Source: Pinibacter soli
Lineage (GTDB): Bacteria > Bacteroidota > Bacteroidia > Chitinophagales > Chitinophagaceae
NCBI RefSeq assembly: GCF_029961145.1
Contig: NZ_JASBRG010000001.1
Location: 620,001 to 684,000 of the forward strand
DNA: 64,000 nt
Direction: 5' to 3'
Positions 1 through 8,994 of the stretch are shown piece after piece. A program made the translations under genes and the position numbers. The notes under the pieces were generated by a model, which did not search any database, was not told the DNA's origin, and was given only the letters and a program-made list of their open reading frames with translations. How positions within the stretch are numbered: the first letter of the stretch is position 1; each line of letters starts with the position of its first letter.

Positions 1-81
1 ACCATAACCACAAATTCTCCTTTTCATCCTCCGAAATGCCTAAATTTGCGGCCTGTTATACACACAAATAAAACTTTTGAA

Positions 82-1056
82 ATGAGTAAAGGTCCTGTTT
101 CCCAGTTTATTGAACACCATTACCGCCACTTTAACGCAGCCGCTTTAATGGATGCAGCAAAGGGTTATGAGCAACACCTTTTGGAAGGTGGTAAAATGAT
201 GATTACCCTTGCCGGTGCCATGAGCACCGCAGAATTGGGCATTTCCCTTGCAGAAATGATACGCCAGGGGAAAGTGGATATCATCAGCTGTACCGGTGCC
301 AACCTGGAAGAAGATGTAATGAATCTTGTGGCGCACAACAGCTACAAACGTGTGCCTAACTATCGTGATCTTACACCGCAGGACGAATGGGATCTGCTTG
401 AGAACCACTACAACCGCGTTACCGATACATGTATCCCTGAAGAAGAAGCTTTCCGCCGTTTGCAAAAACACCTTGTTGCACAATGGCAAGATGCAGAAGC
501 GAAAGGCGAACGCTATTTCCCGCACGAATTTTTGTATAAAACCGTGTTGAGCGGCGATTTGAAACAGTACTACGAGATCGATCCTAAAGACAGCTGGATC
601 GTGGCTGCTGCAGAAAAAAACATTCCTATTGTGTGCCCGGGTTGGGAAGACAGCACTACGGGAAACATTTTCGCCAGCTATGTTATTAAAAATGAACTGA
701 AAGCAAGTACCGTAAAAAGCGGTATCGAGTATATGGTTTACCTGGCTGACTGGTACAAAAATAACTCTGCCGGCAAAGGCGTAGGTTTCTTCCAGATCGG
801 TGGTGGCATTGCGGGCGATTTCCCAATTTGTGTGGTTCCTATGATGTACCAGGATCTTGAGTGGCACGACGTTCCTTTCTGGAGCTATTTCTGCCAGATC
901 TCAGATTCTACAACTTCTTATGGTTCTTATTCAGGCGCTGTTCCAAACGAGAAAATCACATGGGGCAAGCTTGATATTCATACACCAAAATTCATTGTAG
1001 AAAGTGATGCTACGATTGTAGCGCCGCTGATGTTCGCATGGATATTGGGATGGTAA
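82..1056 (+). CDS. Deoxyhypusine synthase family protein
   Basis: A 324-residue homologue of eukaryotic/archaeal deoxyhypusine synthase, the NAD-dependent enzyme that moves an aminobutyl group from spermidine to a lysine. The N-terminal half has the family's NAD/spermidine-site stretches (LAGAMSTAELG, SCTGANLEED). The C-terminal WGKL at about residue 296 aligns with the catalytic-lysine region. Bacteria have no eIF5A, so the acceptor is unknown; some bacterial members make homospermidine instead, and the same polyamine chemistry is the safest inference. The ATG at 82 (MSKGPVSQ) is chosen because the frame upstream offers only a TTG. The gene stands alone and is followed by a long inverted repeat, then hemJ. 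Confidence 0.88.
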   Translation: MSKGPVSQFIEHHYRHFNAAALMDAAKGYEQHLLEGGKMMITLAGAMSTAELGISLAEMIRQGKVDIISCTGANLEEDVMNLVAHNSYKRVPNYRDLTPQDEWDLLENHYNRVTDTCIPEEEAFRRLQKHLVAQWQDAEAKGERYFPHEFLYKTVLSGDLKQYYEIDPKDSWIVAAAEKNIPIVCPGWEDSTTGNIFASYVIKNELKASTVKSGIEYMVYLADWYKNNSAGKGVGFFQIGGGIAGDFPICVVPMMYQDLEWHDVPFWSYFCQISDSTTSYGSYSGAVPNEKITWGKLDIHTPKFIVESDATIVAPLMFAWILGW

Positions 1057-1075
1057 GAAATGCCAAAAAGTAAGT

Positions 1076-1135
1076 AAAAAGTCAAAAGTGAGGCAAGCGG
1101 CAACCGTGAACTGTCCGACTCACTTTTGACTTTTT
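1076..1135. repeat. 17-bp perfect inverted repeat (stem-loop)
   Basis: Arms at 1076-1092 and 1119-1135 are exact reverse complements (AAAAAGTCAAAAGTGAG) around a 26-nt loop. The right arm runs into further loose copies of the same word (ctttttgctttt, gactttttacatttg). It sits between the deoxyhypusine-synthase-like gene and hemJ. It could stop transcription of the upstream gene, but there is no GC-rich stem. It belongs to the family of intergenic hairpins described in the findings. Confidence 0.8.
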
Positions 1136-1188
1136 GCTTTTGGCTTTTTATATTTGACTTTTTACATTTGACCATTAAACCCCCGCAC

Positions 1189-1734
1189 ATGGCCAACCTC
1201 TATCTGAAGGCTTTTCACATCATTTTTGTTGTTACCTGGTTTGCAGGCATTTTCTATATGCCGCGCCTTTTTATCTACAACACCGAAGCCGGTGATAAAT
1301 CTCCGGAAGTACGCGACGTGTTACGCGCCCAATTCAATGTGATGATGAAAAGACTTTGGTATGGTATTACCTGGCCCTCTGCGATCATTACGCTGATTCT
1401 CGGATTACTGGTATCGTATACCGGACCTTGGGGAGCGCTTCTATTTTCTGAGGGTGGAAGATGGCTTTTGATAAAGGTCTGCTTTGTCATTCTTCTATAT
1501 GTTTATCATTTTACTCTCCATTCTATTTTCAAACAAGAGATGAAAGGCGTTTTCAAATACACTTCCCAGCAACTGCGCATGTGGAATGAGGTGGCTACTG
1601 TTTTGTTGGTTGCTATTATTGTACTCGTTGTAGTGAAAAGCGCCTTGAGCTGGGTATGGGCAGTTATAGGAATGATCGGCTTCATCGTTGTTTTATTAGC
1701 TGCTATCAACATCTACAAGAAATTAAGAAAATAA
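1189..1734 (+). CDS. hemJ: Protoporphyrinogen IX oxidase HemJ
   Basis: A 181-residue integral membrane protein of the HemJ family (UPF0093/CopD-like). It catalyses oxidation of protoporphyrinogen IX to protoporphyrin IX, the penultimate step of haem synthesis, at the cytoplasmic membrane. The family signature is visible: a histidine at residue 10 (AFHIIFVVTWFAGIFYMPR), the FYMPRLFIYN motif, and four to five hydrophobic segments. Start ATG 1189 (MANLYLKAF) fits the family N-terminus; the open frame upstream is low-complexity intergenic repeat. It fits the haem cluster at 52.7-61.3 kb, which lacks an oxidase for this step, although the two lie 59 kb apart. Confidence 0.88.
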   Translation: MANLYLKAFHIIFVVTWFAGIFYMPRLFIYNTEAGDKSPEVRDVLRAQFNVMMKRLWYGITWPSAIITLILGLLVSYTGPWGALLFSEGGRWLLIKVCFVILLYVYHFTLHSIFKQEMKGVFKYTSQQLRMWNEVATVLLVAIIVLVVVKSALSWVWAVIGMIGFIVVLLAAINIYKKLRK

Positions 1735-1750
1735 ACGTAGCACGGTTTTA

Positions 1751-1758
1751 TATATTTG
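1751..1758 (+). promoter_or_regulatory. Candidate -7 box (TATATTTG)
   Basis: TATATTTG matches the Bacteroidota housekeeping -7 consensus TAnnTTTG, 39 nt upstream of the glycosyltransferase ATG at 1798. No clear -33 TTTG is visible at the right spacing, so this may be a chance match in AT-rich DNA. Confidence 0.3.
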
Positions 1759-1797
1759 CTGGCAGCAGGGCCAAATATTAAAATTAAAAAAGAGTTG

Positions 1798-2801
1798 ATG
1801 CAGCAGATTAATTTTTTCTCAAGAAAAAAAAATCCCGATTTCTTTAGTATAGAACAATTGTTTGAAGCGATAGCGGGTAACATTAATGCAAACGAGAAAA
1901 GATATGGAGCACATGCAAACTGTCAAACGGTTCCTTTTTTTTCGAGTCTTGCCAACATTCTAAAAAACACTTCCTTCGTTCGTCGCAACCAGGGAACTGT
2001 AAATCATATCACCGGCGATATTCACTATACTATTCTTGGTTGCAGCAGGAAAAACCTGAACGTGCTTACGATTCATGACTGTGTGCCATTAACCACGCTG
2101 TCGAAACGTTCATTAAAATACTGGGTCATACGCTGGCTATGGTATGATTTACCGATGAAGAAAGCAGATGTTATCACTGTTATTTCAGAGAAAACAAAAG
2201 AAGAACTGGGTAAAATTATTGGCCACAGCCAAAACAAAATCAAAGTGATTAACAACTTCATTGACCCGCGATTTACTTACAGAGAAAAGCCTTTTAATCA
2301 ATCCAAACCATCTCTTCTGTTCATTGGTTCCACCGAAAACAAAAATCTTGACAGGGTTCTTGAAGCAATAAAAGATATTACCTGCAAGCTTGAGATCATC
2401 GGTAAAATAAATGACGCTCAAAGTGCGTTCATAAAAAATCAAAACATCGATACGAATATTATTCATGGCGTCTCTTATGAAACAGTTATCGAAAAGTACA
2501 GGCAGTGCGATGTTCTTATTTTCCCTTCTACTTACGAAGGTTTCGGCCTACCGATCATTGAAGCCAATGCAATTGGAAGGCCGGTACTGACCAGCAATCT
2601 TTCGCCGATGAAAGATGTTGCGGGAGACGCTGCTGTACTAGTTGATCCCTTTAGTGTCGAAGACATAAAACAAGGCATTGAAAAAATTATTTACGACAGC
2701 GAATTGCAAAAAAACTTGTTGCGAACGGCTTAAAAAACGCGAAACGTTTTCAAATTGATGAAGTAGTGACACAATACCTAGACGTTTATCAACCTCATTA
2801 A
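1798..2801 (+). pseudogene. GT4 glycosyltransferase with C-terminal -1 frame break
   Basis: A GT-B glycosyltransferase of family GT4. The donor-site motif near the C-terminus is intact (FPSTYEGFGLPIIEANAIGR), as is the preceding LLFIGSTENKN strand. The zero frame stops at 2731-2733 after 311 residues, in the middle of the expected final helix. Reading one base back, from the A7 tract at 2708-2714, restores a normal ending (LVANGLKNAKRF... to a stop at 2799-2801), giving about 334 residues. The break sits exactly on A AAA AAC in zero frame, a classical -1 slippery heptamer. The cause may be a lost A in a homopolymer, a sequencing error or programmed slippage. ATG 1798 is chosen over the upstream TTG. 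It precedes a polysaccharide deacetylase, so a glycan role is likely. Confidence 0.7.
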
Positions 2802-2840
2802 CAACCTTACGGTTGCCCTAACTTAAACCGTCATATGTAA

Positions 2841-3713
2841 ATGAAATATGTAGAAAAATATAAAGAGCTTAAAGAGATCTTGCCTCAGGGAGTAAGAGGG
2901 TCCCTAAGGTCTGTTGCCCTGGATGCATTATACCTGCTGGATCAGGCAAAAGGGATCGAGGCTCCGCTTAATAAACCCCGCGTTCAATTTTTATACATCC
3001 ATCATATATTCAAAGATGAAGAAAAGAGTTTTGAAACCCTACTGAAAAAATTGAGCGAAAACCATCAATTTCTTTCTTACTCTGAGGCTGTCGATAAAGT
3101 TTTAAAGGGAGAAATTGACAAACCTTACATTTCAATCAGCTCAGATGATGGATTTAAAAATAATATCAGAGCAGCGGAAATACTAAGTGAATTTGGTGCA
3201 AAGAGTTGTTTTTTTATAAACCCTGCTGCTGTAGAAATTACGTCATATGAAGAGATCAAAAAATATTGTGCAAGCCAATTGTGGCGTCCCGCGGTTGAAT
3301 TTATGAATTGGGACGACATCAATAGATTGCAACGTATGGGCCATGAAATAGGATCGCATACAATGAACCATACTAACGTTTCAACCTCAAACGAAGCTTT
3401 CTTTATTGACGACTGCCATCAGACATTTGATATCATTAAAAGCCGATGTGGCGAGGCGAAACATTTTGCCTATCCTTTTGGCAACTTTAGTAATTTTAAT
3501 GAGAAAGGGAGAAAAATTGTTTTCGATGCTGGCTTTATTTCATGCGCTTCGGGAGAGCGTGGCTGTCACATACAACATGACCGCCCACTTTTGAACGAAG
3601 AGCTTTGCATCCGCAGGGACCATATGGTTGTGGAGAGACTTAGCCATATCATCCACTTCCTTGTCCGGAATGCAAATACTGTAACTGTTTCGAATAATTT
3701 GTTCCCATATTGA
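2841..3713 (+). CDS. Polysaccharide deacetylase (NodB domain, CE4)
   Basis: A 290-residue carbohydrate esterase family 4 protein that would remove acyl groups from N-acetylated sugars. The catalytic core is seen as SISSDDGFKNN (catalytic and metal-binding Asp pair, in place of the usual TFDDG) at about residues 95-105, and the metal-binding histidines as GHEIGSHTMNH at about 170-180. FAYPFGNF follows as the third family motif. No signal peptide is evident, so it may act in the cytoplasm or on lipid-linked sugars. It lies 39 nt downstream of the frame-restored GT4 gene. The substrate cannot be told from sequence. Confidence 0.85.
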   Translation: MKYVEKYKELKEILPQGVRGSLRSVALDALYLLDQAKGIEAPLNKPRVQFLYIHHIFKDEEKSFETLLKKLSENHQFLSYSEAVDKVLKGEIDKPYISISSDDGFKNNIRAAEILSEFGAKSCFFINPAAVEITSYEEIKKYCASQLWRPAVEFMNWDDINRLQRMGHEIGSHTMNHTNVSTSNEAFFIDDCHQTFDIIKSRCGEAKHFAYPFGNFSNFNEKGRKIVFDAGFISCASGERGCHIQHDRPLLNEELCIRRDHMVVERLSHIIHFLVRNANTVTVSNNLFPY

Positions 3714-3761
3714 TCTAAATGAAAGTTCTGACGCGCAATTTCATTTTCAAATTTTCACTGG

Positions 3762-3791
3762 GCCATGGTTCGTGGGGGCACGCACCATGGC
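3762..3791. repeat. Near-perfect 30-nt hairpin between convergent genes
   Basis: GCCATGGT (3762-3769) pairs with ACCATGGC (3784-3791); inside, CGTG pairs with CACG around GGGG, separated by a single T/C mismatch. The stem is GC-rich and stable and lies between the convergent deacetylase and GH63-like genes, so a bidirectional terminator role is plausible although no T-run follows. Flanking TTTTCAAATTTT words (around 3743 and 3812) resemble the unit of the repeat at 8995-9111. Confidence 0.65.
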
Positions 3792-3822
3792 ATCTGTAAT
3801 ATGCGGCTCCCAAATTTTCAAA

Positions 3823-6438
3823 TTACTCAAACCTCGGCTGAATCATTTTGGCTACAAGCCCAGTCCAGCCCGTTTGGTGGGACGCGCCAACTCCACGGCC
3901 ATTGTCGCCATGAAAATATTCGTAGAATAAAATGTACTTGTTGAACTGTGGATCGTTCTGCAATTTTTCATAGTGGCCATACACCGCTCTATGGCCCTGC
4001 GCATTCTTTTTAAAAATATTGATGAGCCTTGCATTAAGCTCTGTCGCCACTTCTTCGAGTGACATTAAGTTGCCGGAACCCGTTGGAAATTCCACTTTGA
4101 AATTATCGCCATAGTAATAATGAAATTTAAGCAGCGATTCTATGAGCAAATAATTTACAGGAAACCAAACCGGACCGCGCCAATTACTGTTTCCTCCAAA
4201 CATGTCAATGTCGGATTCTCCAGGCATATACTGCACACAATATTTTACGCCGTAGTATTCAAGTTCAAATGGTTTATCATCATATTCTTTTGACAGGGCC
4301 CGGATGCCAAATTCACTTAAGAACTGCGCTTCATCCAGCAATCTTGCAAGTACACTTTTAAGCTTGTCGCCAAACAAAATAGAGAGCAAATGTTTTTGAT
4401 CCACACCGGGCTCGCGCCAGCGAGAAACAAGGCTCGCGATGTCTGGTCTGTTTTCAAGCAACCACCTCGCACGTTTTGCGAATTGCGGATTCTTCAATAA
4501 CACATCGTGATCAAAAACTTCCACTGCATACAAAGGAATCACACCGATCAACGAACGCACTTTCAGCTTTATCGTACTGTTGTCTGGCTGCATTATGATG
4601 TCATAGAAAAATCTGTCTTCTTCATCCCAAATGTTCTTCTCGCCAATATGGGTCATCGCTTCTGCGATGTACAGGAAGTGTTCAAAAAATTTGGTTGCCA
4701 TATCCTGGTAAACCGGATTATAGGTGGAAAGCTCGGATGAAATGCGCAACATATTCAAACAATACATGGCCATCCAGCCGGTGCCATCACTTTGCTCAAG
4801 GTAGCCACCGGTGGGCAATTCAGCGCTTCTGTCAAATGTGCCGATATTATCAAGGCCGAGAAATCCGCCCTGGAAAATGTTGTTGCCGTTACTATCTTTT
4901 CTGTTTACCCACCATGTAAAATTGAGCATGAGTTTATGAAAGATCGCTTCAAGAAAAGCATAGTCAGGTTGACCGGCATAACGTGCATCCAATTCAAACA
5001 CACGCATAGCTGCCCATGCCTGTACAGGCGGATTTACATCGCTGAAGTTCCACTCGTATGCGGGCAATTGCCCATTCGGATGCATGTACCATTCTTGCGT
5101 AAGCAATAAAATTTGTTGCTTGGCAAATGATGCATCTATCATAGCAAGCGGAACGCAATGGAAAGCAAGATCCCAACCGGCGTACCATGGATACTCCCAT
5201 TTATCCGGCATGCTTATAATATTGGCATTGTGCAGATGTGGCCAATCGCTATTGCGAACGGACATGCGATTGATCGTTTCTGGAGGATGAGACGGATCAC
5301 CATTCAACCACGAGTACATGTTGAAAAAATAGTACTGCTTTGACCACATCATTCCTGCAAAGGCCTGCCGCTGAATTTCCCGCTCTTCCTTATCTGTTAC
5401 GGGGCGTTGTATGTCTGCGTAAAATTCGTCTGCTTCTGATTTTCGCAAATCAAACAAATGATCGTATGCTTTCTCGCTTTGCAATGCGTGGCCTGCTGTC
5501 AATTGCAAATAAATTGTTTTGCTCTCATGCGCGGGTATAGCAATATCGTAGTTGCAAGCGGCCTTTGTTCCTGTTTGTTTCGGATTAACACCATTGAGGT
5601 TTCCATGTACGATGTATTCATTTATGCCATCCTTGTAATAGCTATTCGGATCCGTTTCTTTACCAAAGAGAGAAGGATTCGTTTCGTTCTCACAAAACAA
5701 TAACTCGTTGGCTCCAGACGCATAAAACATCATTTTTCCCAAGCGGAAATGATCTATCAAAATACCGCCAATATTGGAAGACATCATCACAGGCTTGGTT
5801 GTTCGTTGCCTGTATTGCCATACATTTCTGAACCAAATCTGCGGCAGCAAATTCACCTGCACTTCACTAGCGCTACGATTATGTGCTGTTATTCTTATGC
5901 AAATATCATTGACATCTTTTTTTGCGTATTCTACAAACACATCAAGATATTCATCTTTATCAAAAATGCCGGTGTCAACCAATTCGTATTCAGGATCCTT
6001 GCGTGTGCGTTTACTATTTTCTTCCCGCAGCTTTGCATAGGGAAACTCATTTAGAGGATACTTATACAAAAACTTCATGTAAGAGTGAGTGGGTGTGCTG
6101 TCGAGATAGTAATACAACTCTTTCACATCTTCACCGTGGTTGCCATCTGTTCCCATGCCAAAGAATATTTCTTTGATAAACGGGTCTTTTTTGTTCCACA
6201 ACGTTAATGCAAAACACAGGTGCTGTTTATCATCACAAATACCACCAATACCTTCTTCGCCCCAGCGGTAAGTGTATTTTCGTGCCATGTCATGAGTGGT
6301 ATACTTCCACACATTTCCATCCGGGCTATAGTCTTCCCGAACAGTAGACCATTGCCTCTCGGACAAATATGGCCCCCATTTTAACCATGTTTCTTTTCCT
6401 TTATAGTGTTCAGCCAGCCTGTTTTTTTCTATGCTCAT
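3823..6438 (-). CDS. GH63-like glucosidase (MGH1-type)
   Basis: An 871-residue cytoplasmic-looking protein with an (alpha/alpha)6-barrel of the GH63/MGH1 glucosidase type, related to mannosyl-oligosaccharide glucosidase and bacterial glucosylglycerate or glucosylglycerol hydrolases. Recognisable stretches are WAGWDLAFHCVPLA at about 430, the NPPVQAWAAMRVFE segment that follows, and GGNSNWRGPVWFPVNYLL at about 745. No signal peptide is seen. It converges on the deacetylase and diverges from the amidase. ATG 6438 is the first ATG of the frame. The exact substrate (alpha-glucoside or mannosyl/glucosyl-glycerate) is not resolvable here. Confidence 0.8.
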   Translation of the reverse strand: MSIEKNRLAEHYKGKETWLKWGPYLSERQWSTVREDYSPDGNVWKYTTHDMARKYTYRWGEEGIGGICDDKQHLCFALTLWNKKDPFIKEIFFGMGTDGNHGEDVKELYYYLDSTPTHSYMKFLYKYPLNEFPYAKLREENSKRTRKDPEYELVDTGIFDKDEYLDVFVEYAKKDVNDICIRITAHNRSASEVQVNLLPQIWFRNVWQYRQRTTKPVMMSSNIGGILIDHFRLGKMMFYASGANELLFCENETNPSLFGKETDPNSYYKDGINEYIVHGNLNGVNPKQTGTKAACNYDIAIPAHESKTIYLQLTAGHALQSEKAYDHLFDLRKSEADEFYADIQRPVTDKEEREIQRQAFAGMMWSKQYYFFNMYSWLNGDPSHPPETINRMSVRNSDWPHLHNANIISMPDKWEYPWYAGWDLAFHCVPLAMIDASFAKQQILLLTQEWYMHPNGQLPAYEWNFSDVNPPVQAWAAMRVFELDARYAGQPDYAFLEAIFHKLMLNFTWWVNRKDSNGNNIFQGGFLGLDNIGTFDRSAELPTGGYLEQSDGTGWMAMYCLNMLRISSELSTYNPVYQDMATKFFEHFLYIAEAMTHIGEKNIWDEEDRFFYDIIMQPDNSTIKLKVRSLIGVIPLYAVEVFDHDVLLKNPQFAKRARWLLENRPDIASLVSRWREPGVDQKHLLSILFGDKLKSVLARLLDEAQFLSEFGIRALSKEYDDKPFELEYYGVKYCVQYMPGESDIDMFGGNSNWRGPVWFPVNYLLIESLLKFHYYYGDNFKVEFPTGSGNLMSLEEVATELNARLINIFKKNAQGHRAVYGHYEKLQNDPQFNKYILFYEYFHGDNGRGVGASHQTGWTGLVAKMIQPRFE

Positions 6439-6449
6439 TATGGTGGTTT

Positions 6450-6570
6450 GAAAGCGTTGATAGTTGGTAGTTGATAGTTGTTAGGCACTATGTGAAACGG
6501 CTGCGTTTAAACGACAGGCAGCTATGAGAAGACAAATTCCACAGGAAGCCTCACAACTAAGAACTAGTTT
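6450..6570. repeat. Short tandem GTTGATA-like repeats upstream of GH63-like gene
   Basis: Four loose copies of a TAGTTG-containing word occur at about 6457-6481 (gttgatagttggtagttgatag). A partial inverted match (cacaactaag) lies at about 6551. This is a weaker member of the same intergenic repeat style as the 8995-9111 and 52624-52728 elements. No promoter box is obvious in this divergent spacer. Confidence 0.4.
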
Positions 6571-6658
6571 TCTATAACAATTATGCCGCGAAACTTGTTT
6601 GCAATCAGTTTTTTGCAGAAAAATGTTTTTACTTTACGCCATACACAAACATGAGATA

Positions 6659-7477
6659 ATGGCAAATCGTTTTTTAAGCAAGGCAGTCTTTCTTGTGGTA
6701 TGCATTACGATCGTTTACGGTTGTGCACCGAAGCCTTATGCAGCTACCAACAAATCGTATAAAAAGCAGGCCAAACAGTTTGCCGAAACGTTAAAATCTT
6801 TGCCTGACAACATACCGGTGGACTCCATTGCAAACGCCCCTTACTGGACCGGCACTACGAATTTTAGCATGCGCAAGCCCAACTTTGTGATTATCCATCA
6901 TACAGCGCAGAAGAGTTGCGACGAAACGTTGAAGACATTTACATTACCGCGTACGCAGGTGAGTGCACATTATGTTATCTGTAAGGATGGTACTATTCAT
7001 CATATGCTGAACGACTACCTGAGGGCCTGGCACGCAGGTGCAGGCAAGTGGGGAAGTTTAACGGATGTAAATTCGAGTTCAATCGGCATTGAACTGGACA
7101 ACAATGGCTACGATTCTTTTCCTGCTATACAAATAAAAAGCTTGCTCGTGCTTTTGGACACTTTGCAAAAACGGTATAGCATTCCCACTGCGAACTTTAT
7201 TGGCCATGCAGATATTGCCCCTACGCGCAAAAACGACCCTAACATATTTTTCCCCTGGAAATACCTTAGCACCCATGGCTTTGGGCAATGGTATGCGGAT
7301 ACCACAAACGTTATCGTTCCTGCGGGCTTTAATTACCTTCAGGGACTTCGTCTTATCGGTTATGATGTAAAAGACTCCACGGCGGCAATAAGGGCCTTTA
7401 AAAGACATTTTGCGCAGGATTCTGTGGCGGTTATAAACGAGGCGGATAAGAAGGTTATTTATATGCTTTCACGGTAG
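6659..7477 (+). CDS. Lipoprotein N-acetylmuramoyl-L-alanine amidase (AmpD-like)
   Basis: A 272-residue amidase of the Amidase_2/PGRP fold that cleaves the MurNAc-L-Ala bond of peptidoglycan or muropeptides. The N-terminus is a lipoprotein signal with a lipobox (VYGC, Cys22), so it is anchored in a membrane facing the periplasm, unlike cytoplasmic AmpD. The zinc ligands are visible as VIIHHT, and as GHADIAPTRKNDP, which gives a His and an Asp three residues after the Arg-Lys pair. The ATG at 6659 gives a proper signal peptide; an upstream ATG at 6623 and a TTG at 6599 would place extra residues before it. A wall-turnover or muropeptide-processing role is inferred. Confidence 0.88.
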   Translation: MANRFLSKAVFLVVCITIVYGCAPKPYAATNKSYKKQAKQFAETLKSLPDNIPVDSIANAPYWTGTTNFSMRKPNFVIIHHTAQKSCDETLKTFTLPRTQVSAHYVICKDGTIHHMLNDYLRAWHAGAGKWGSLTDVNSSSIGIELDNNGYDSFPAIQIKSLLVLLDTLQKRYSIPTANFIGHADIAPTRKNDPNIFFPWKYLSTHGFGQWYADTTNVIVPAGFNYLQGLRLIGYDVKDSTAAIRAFKRHFAQDSVAVINEADKKVIYMLSR

Positions 7478-7548
7478 GAACAAATGCAACTCGCCCTGGC
7501 CAATTTCGCGTTGTCATTTCATTTTTCAACTATCTTCGATCTTTCCAA

Positions 7549-7567
7549 GGGCGAACGCAATTCGCCC
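7549..7567. repeat. GGGCGAA palindromic repeat, copy 1
   Basis: GGGCGAA-CGCAA-TTCGCCC: 7-bp perfect arms and a 5-nt loop, followed by CTACTAA. It lies 25 bp upstream of the dGTPase ATG. A second copy with the same arms and TACTAA tail occurs at 9772-9790. A degenerate half copy (GCAACTCGCCC) is at about 7487. The arrangement is REP-like. Confidence 0.75.
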
Positions 7568-7592
7568 CTACTAACTAAACTCAATCTTTCGA

Positions 7593-8978
7593 ATGCAGTG
7601 GGATAAATTGTACAGCGCCAAAAGAACGGGCTCTGAACACAAGATCAGCTCTTCTCCGGAAACGATCAGGAATTCATTTGTAAGGGATTATGACAGGATC
7701 ATTTTTTCTTCTGCGTTCCGGCGCTTACAGAACAAAACACAGGTCTTTCCTTTGCCTGGTCCCGTGTTTGTACACAACCGTCTTACACATAGTTTAGAAG
7801 TGGCTTCTGTTGGCCGTTCCCTTGGCAAAGCGGTGGGAGATATTCTTGCAGCAAAATACAACAAGGGTAGCGAGGACTTCCAGGAATTTTACAAATATGA
7901 GTTACCTTCAGTAATAGCTGCGGGTTGTCTGGCGCACGATATTGGCAATCCTCCGTTTGGACATTCCGGTGAAGATGCGATCCGAATATTTTTCAGGGAG
8001 TTAGAAGGCGATGCAAAGAAAAGGTTTGATGACAGGCTCTCCGAAAATCAAAAAAGGGATTTTATGTTTTTCGAAGGGAATGCGAACGCGGTCCGCACAC
8101 TTACGCACAACTTCAACGAGAATAGCGAGGGAGGGTTCCGATTAACTTATTCTACGCTGGCATCAATTGTCAAGTACCCAACGGATTCATTGAACGGCTT
8201 CAACAAACAAAACCTGTTTACAAAAAAATCCGGTTTTTTTGATTCTGAAGTTGGCGTGTATAAAACCATTGCAGAGAGCCTGGGAATTCCGAGCCTGTCT
8301 GAAACAGGAAACGTGTTTGTCCGCCATCCATTTGTTTACCTTGTAGAAGCTGCGGATGACATTTGCTACCGCATTATCGACTTTGAAGATGCACATCGTC
8401 TGCATATTATTTCTATCGATACCATTAAAGAACTTTTCCTTTCTTTTTTTGACAATGAAACCGGCTATGATGCACGGGAAAAAGTAGAGGAAACTTTTAA
8501 TAAGATCAATGATGACAATCAAAAGATACAGTTTCTTCGCGCCAAACTGATCAACCTGTTGATCGGTCGTGTAAGTAATATTTTTATTGAAAAAGAAATG
8601 GACCTGTTGGCGGGAAAAGTCTCAAAACCGATTATTGATTATCTGCCTGAAAATGAATTGAAATTGGTTAGATCGATAGACGAATACTCTTACGCAAATA
8701 TTTATAATCACCGATCAGTAGTGGAAATTGAGATCGCAGGTTATAATGTGATCGGGGCATTATTGAAAGAATTCTTCAACGCAGTGCTTTCACCAAAATC
8801 ATCTAAGTCTCAAAAGTTATTACAATTAATCTCAAAACAATTTGTAATAACTGGCGACGAAAGCAAACTGTACAATGATATTCAATCAATAGTAGATTTC
8901 GTAGCCGGCATGACCGACCTTTTTGCGGTGGATATGTACAGGAAGATTACGGGGATGAGTTTTCCGCAGATTAAGTGA
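7593..8978 (+). CDS. dgt: Deoxyguanosinetriphosphate triphosphohydrolase-like protein
   Basis: A 461-residue HD-domain dNTPase that hydrolyses dGTP to deoxyguanosine and triphosphate, controlling nucleotide pools. The metal-binding HD signature is complete: H in LTHSLEVASVGR (about residue 64), the HD pair in CLAHDIGNPPFGH (about 112), and a later Asp in VEAADDICYR (about 250). The N-terminal RDYDRIIFSSAFRRLQNKTQVF is the characteristic dGTPase nucleotide-site segment. Length is typical. It starts at ATG 7593, just after a GGGCGAA palindrome, and converges on idi. Confidence 0.92.
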   Translation: MQWDKLYSAKRTGSEHKISSSPETIRNSFVRDYDRIIFSSAFRRLQNKTQVFPLPGPVFVHNRLTHSLEVASVGRSLGKAVGDILAAKYNKGSEDFQEFYKYELPSVIAAGCLAHDIGNPPFGHSGEDAIRIFFRELEGDAKKRFDDRLSENQKRDFMFFEGNANAVRTLTHNFNENSEGGFRLTYSTLASIVKYPTDSLNGFNKQNLFTKKSGFFDSEVGVYKTIAESLGIPSLSETGNVFVRHPFVYLVEAADDICYRIIDFEDAHRLHIISIDTIKELFLSFFDNETGYDAREKVEETFNKINDDNQKIQFLRAKLINLLIGRVSNIFIEKEMDLLAGKVSKPIIDYLPENELKLVRSIDEYSYANIYNHRSVVEIEIAGYNVIGALLKEFFNAVLSPKSSKSQKLLQLISKQFVITGDESKLYNDIQSIVDFVAGMTDLFAVDMYRKITGMSFPQIK

Positions 8979-8994
8979 TTTGTGGAATTTGAAA

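Noticed and set aside
145-867. 240-residue open frame on the minus strand
   Set aside because: It is the reverse-strand shadow of the deoxyhypusine-synthase-like gene, with no recognisable domain and composition typical of antisense frames.
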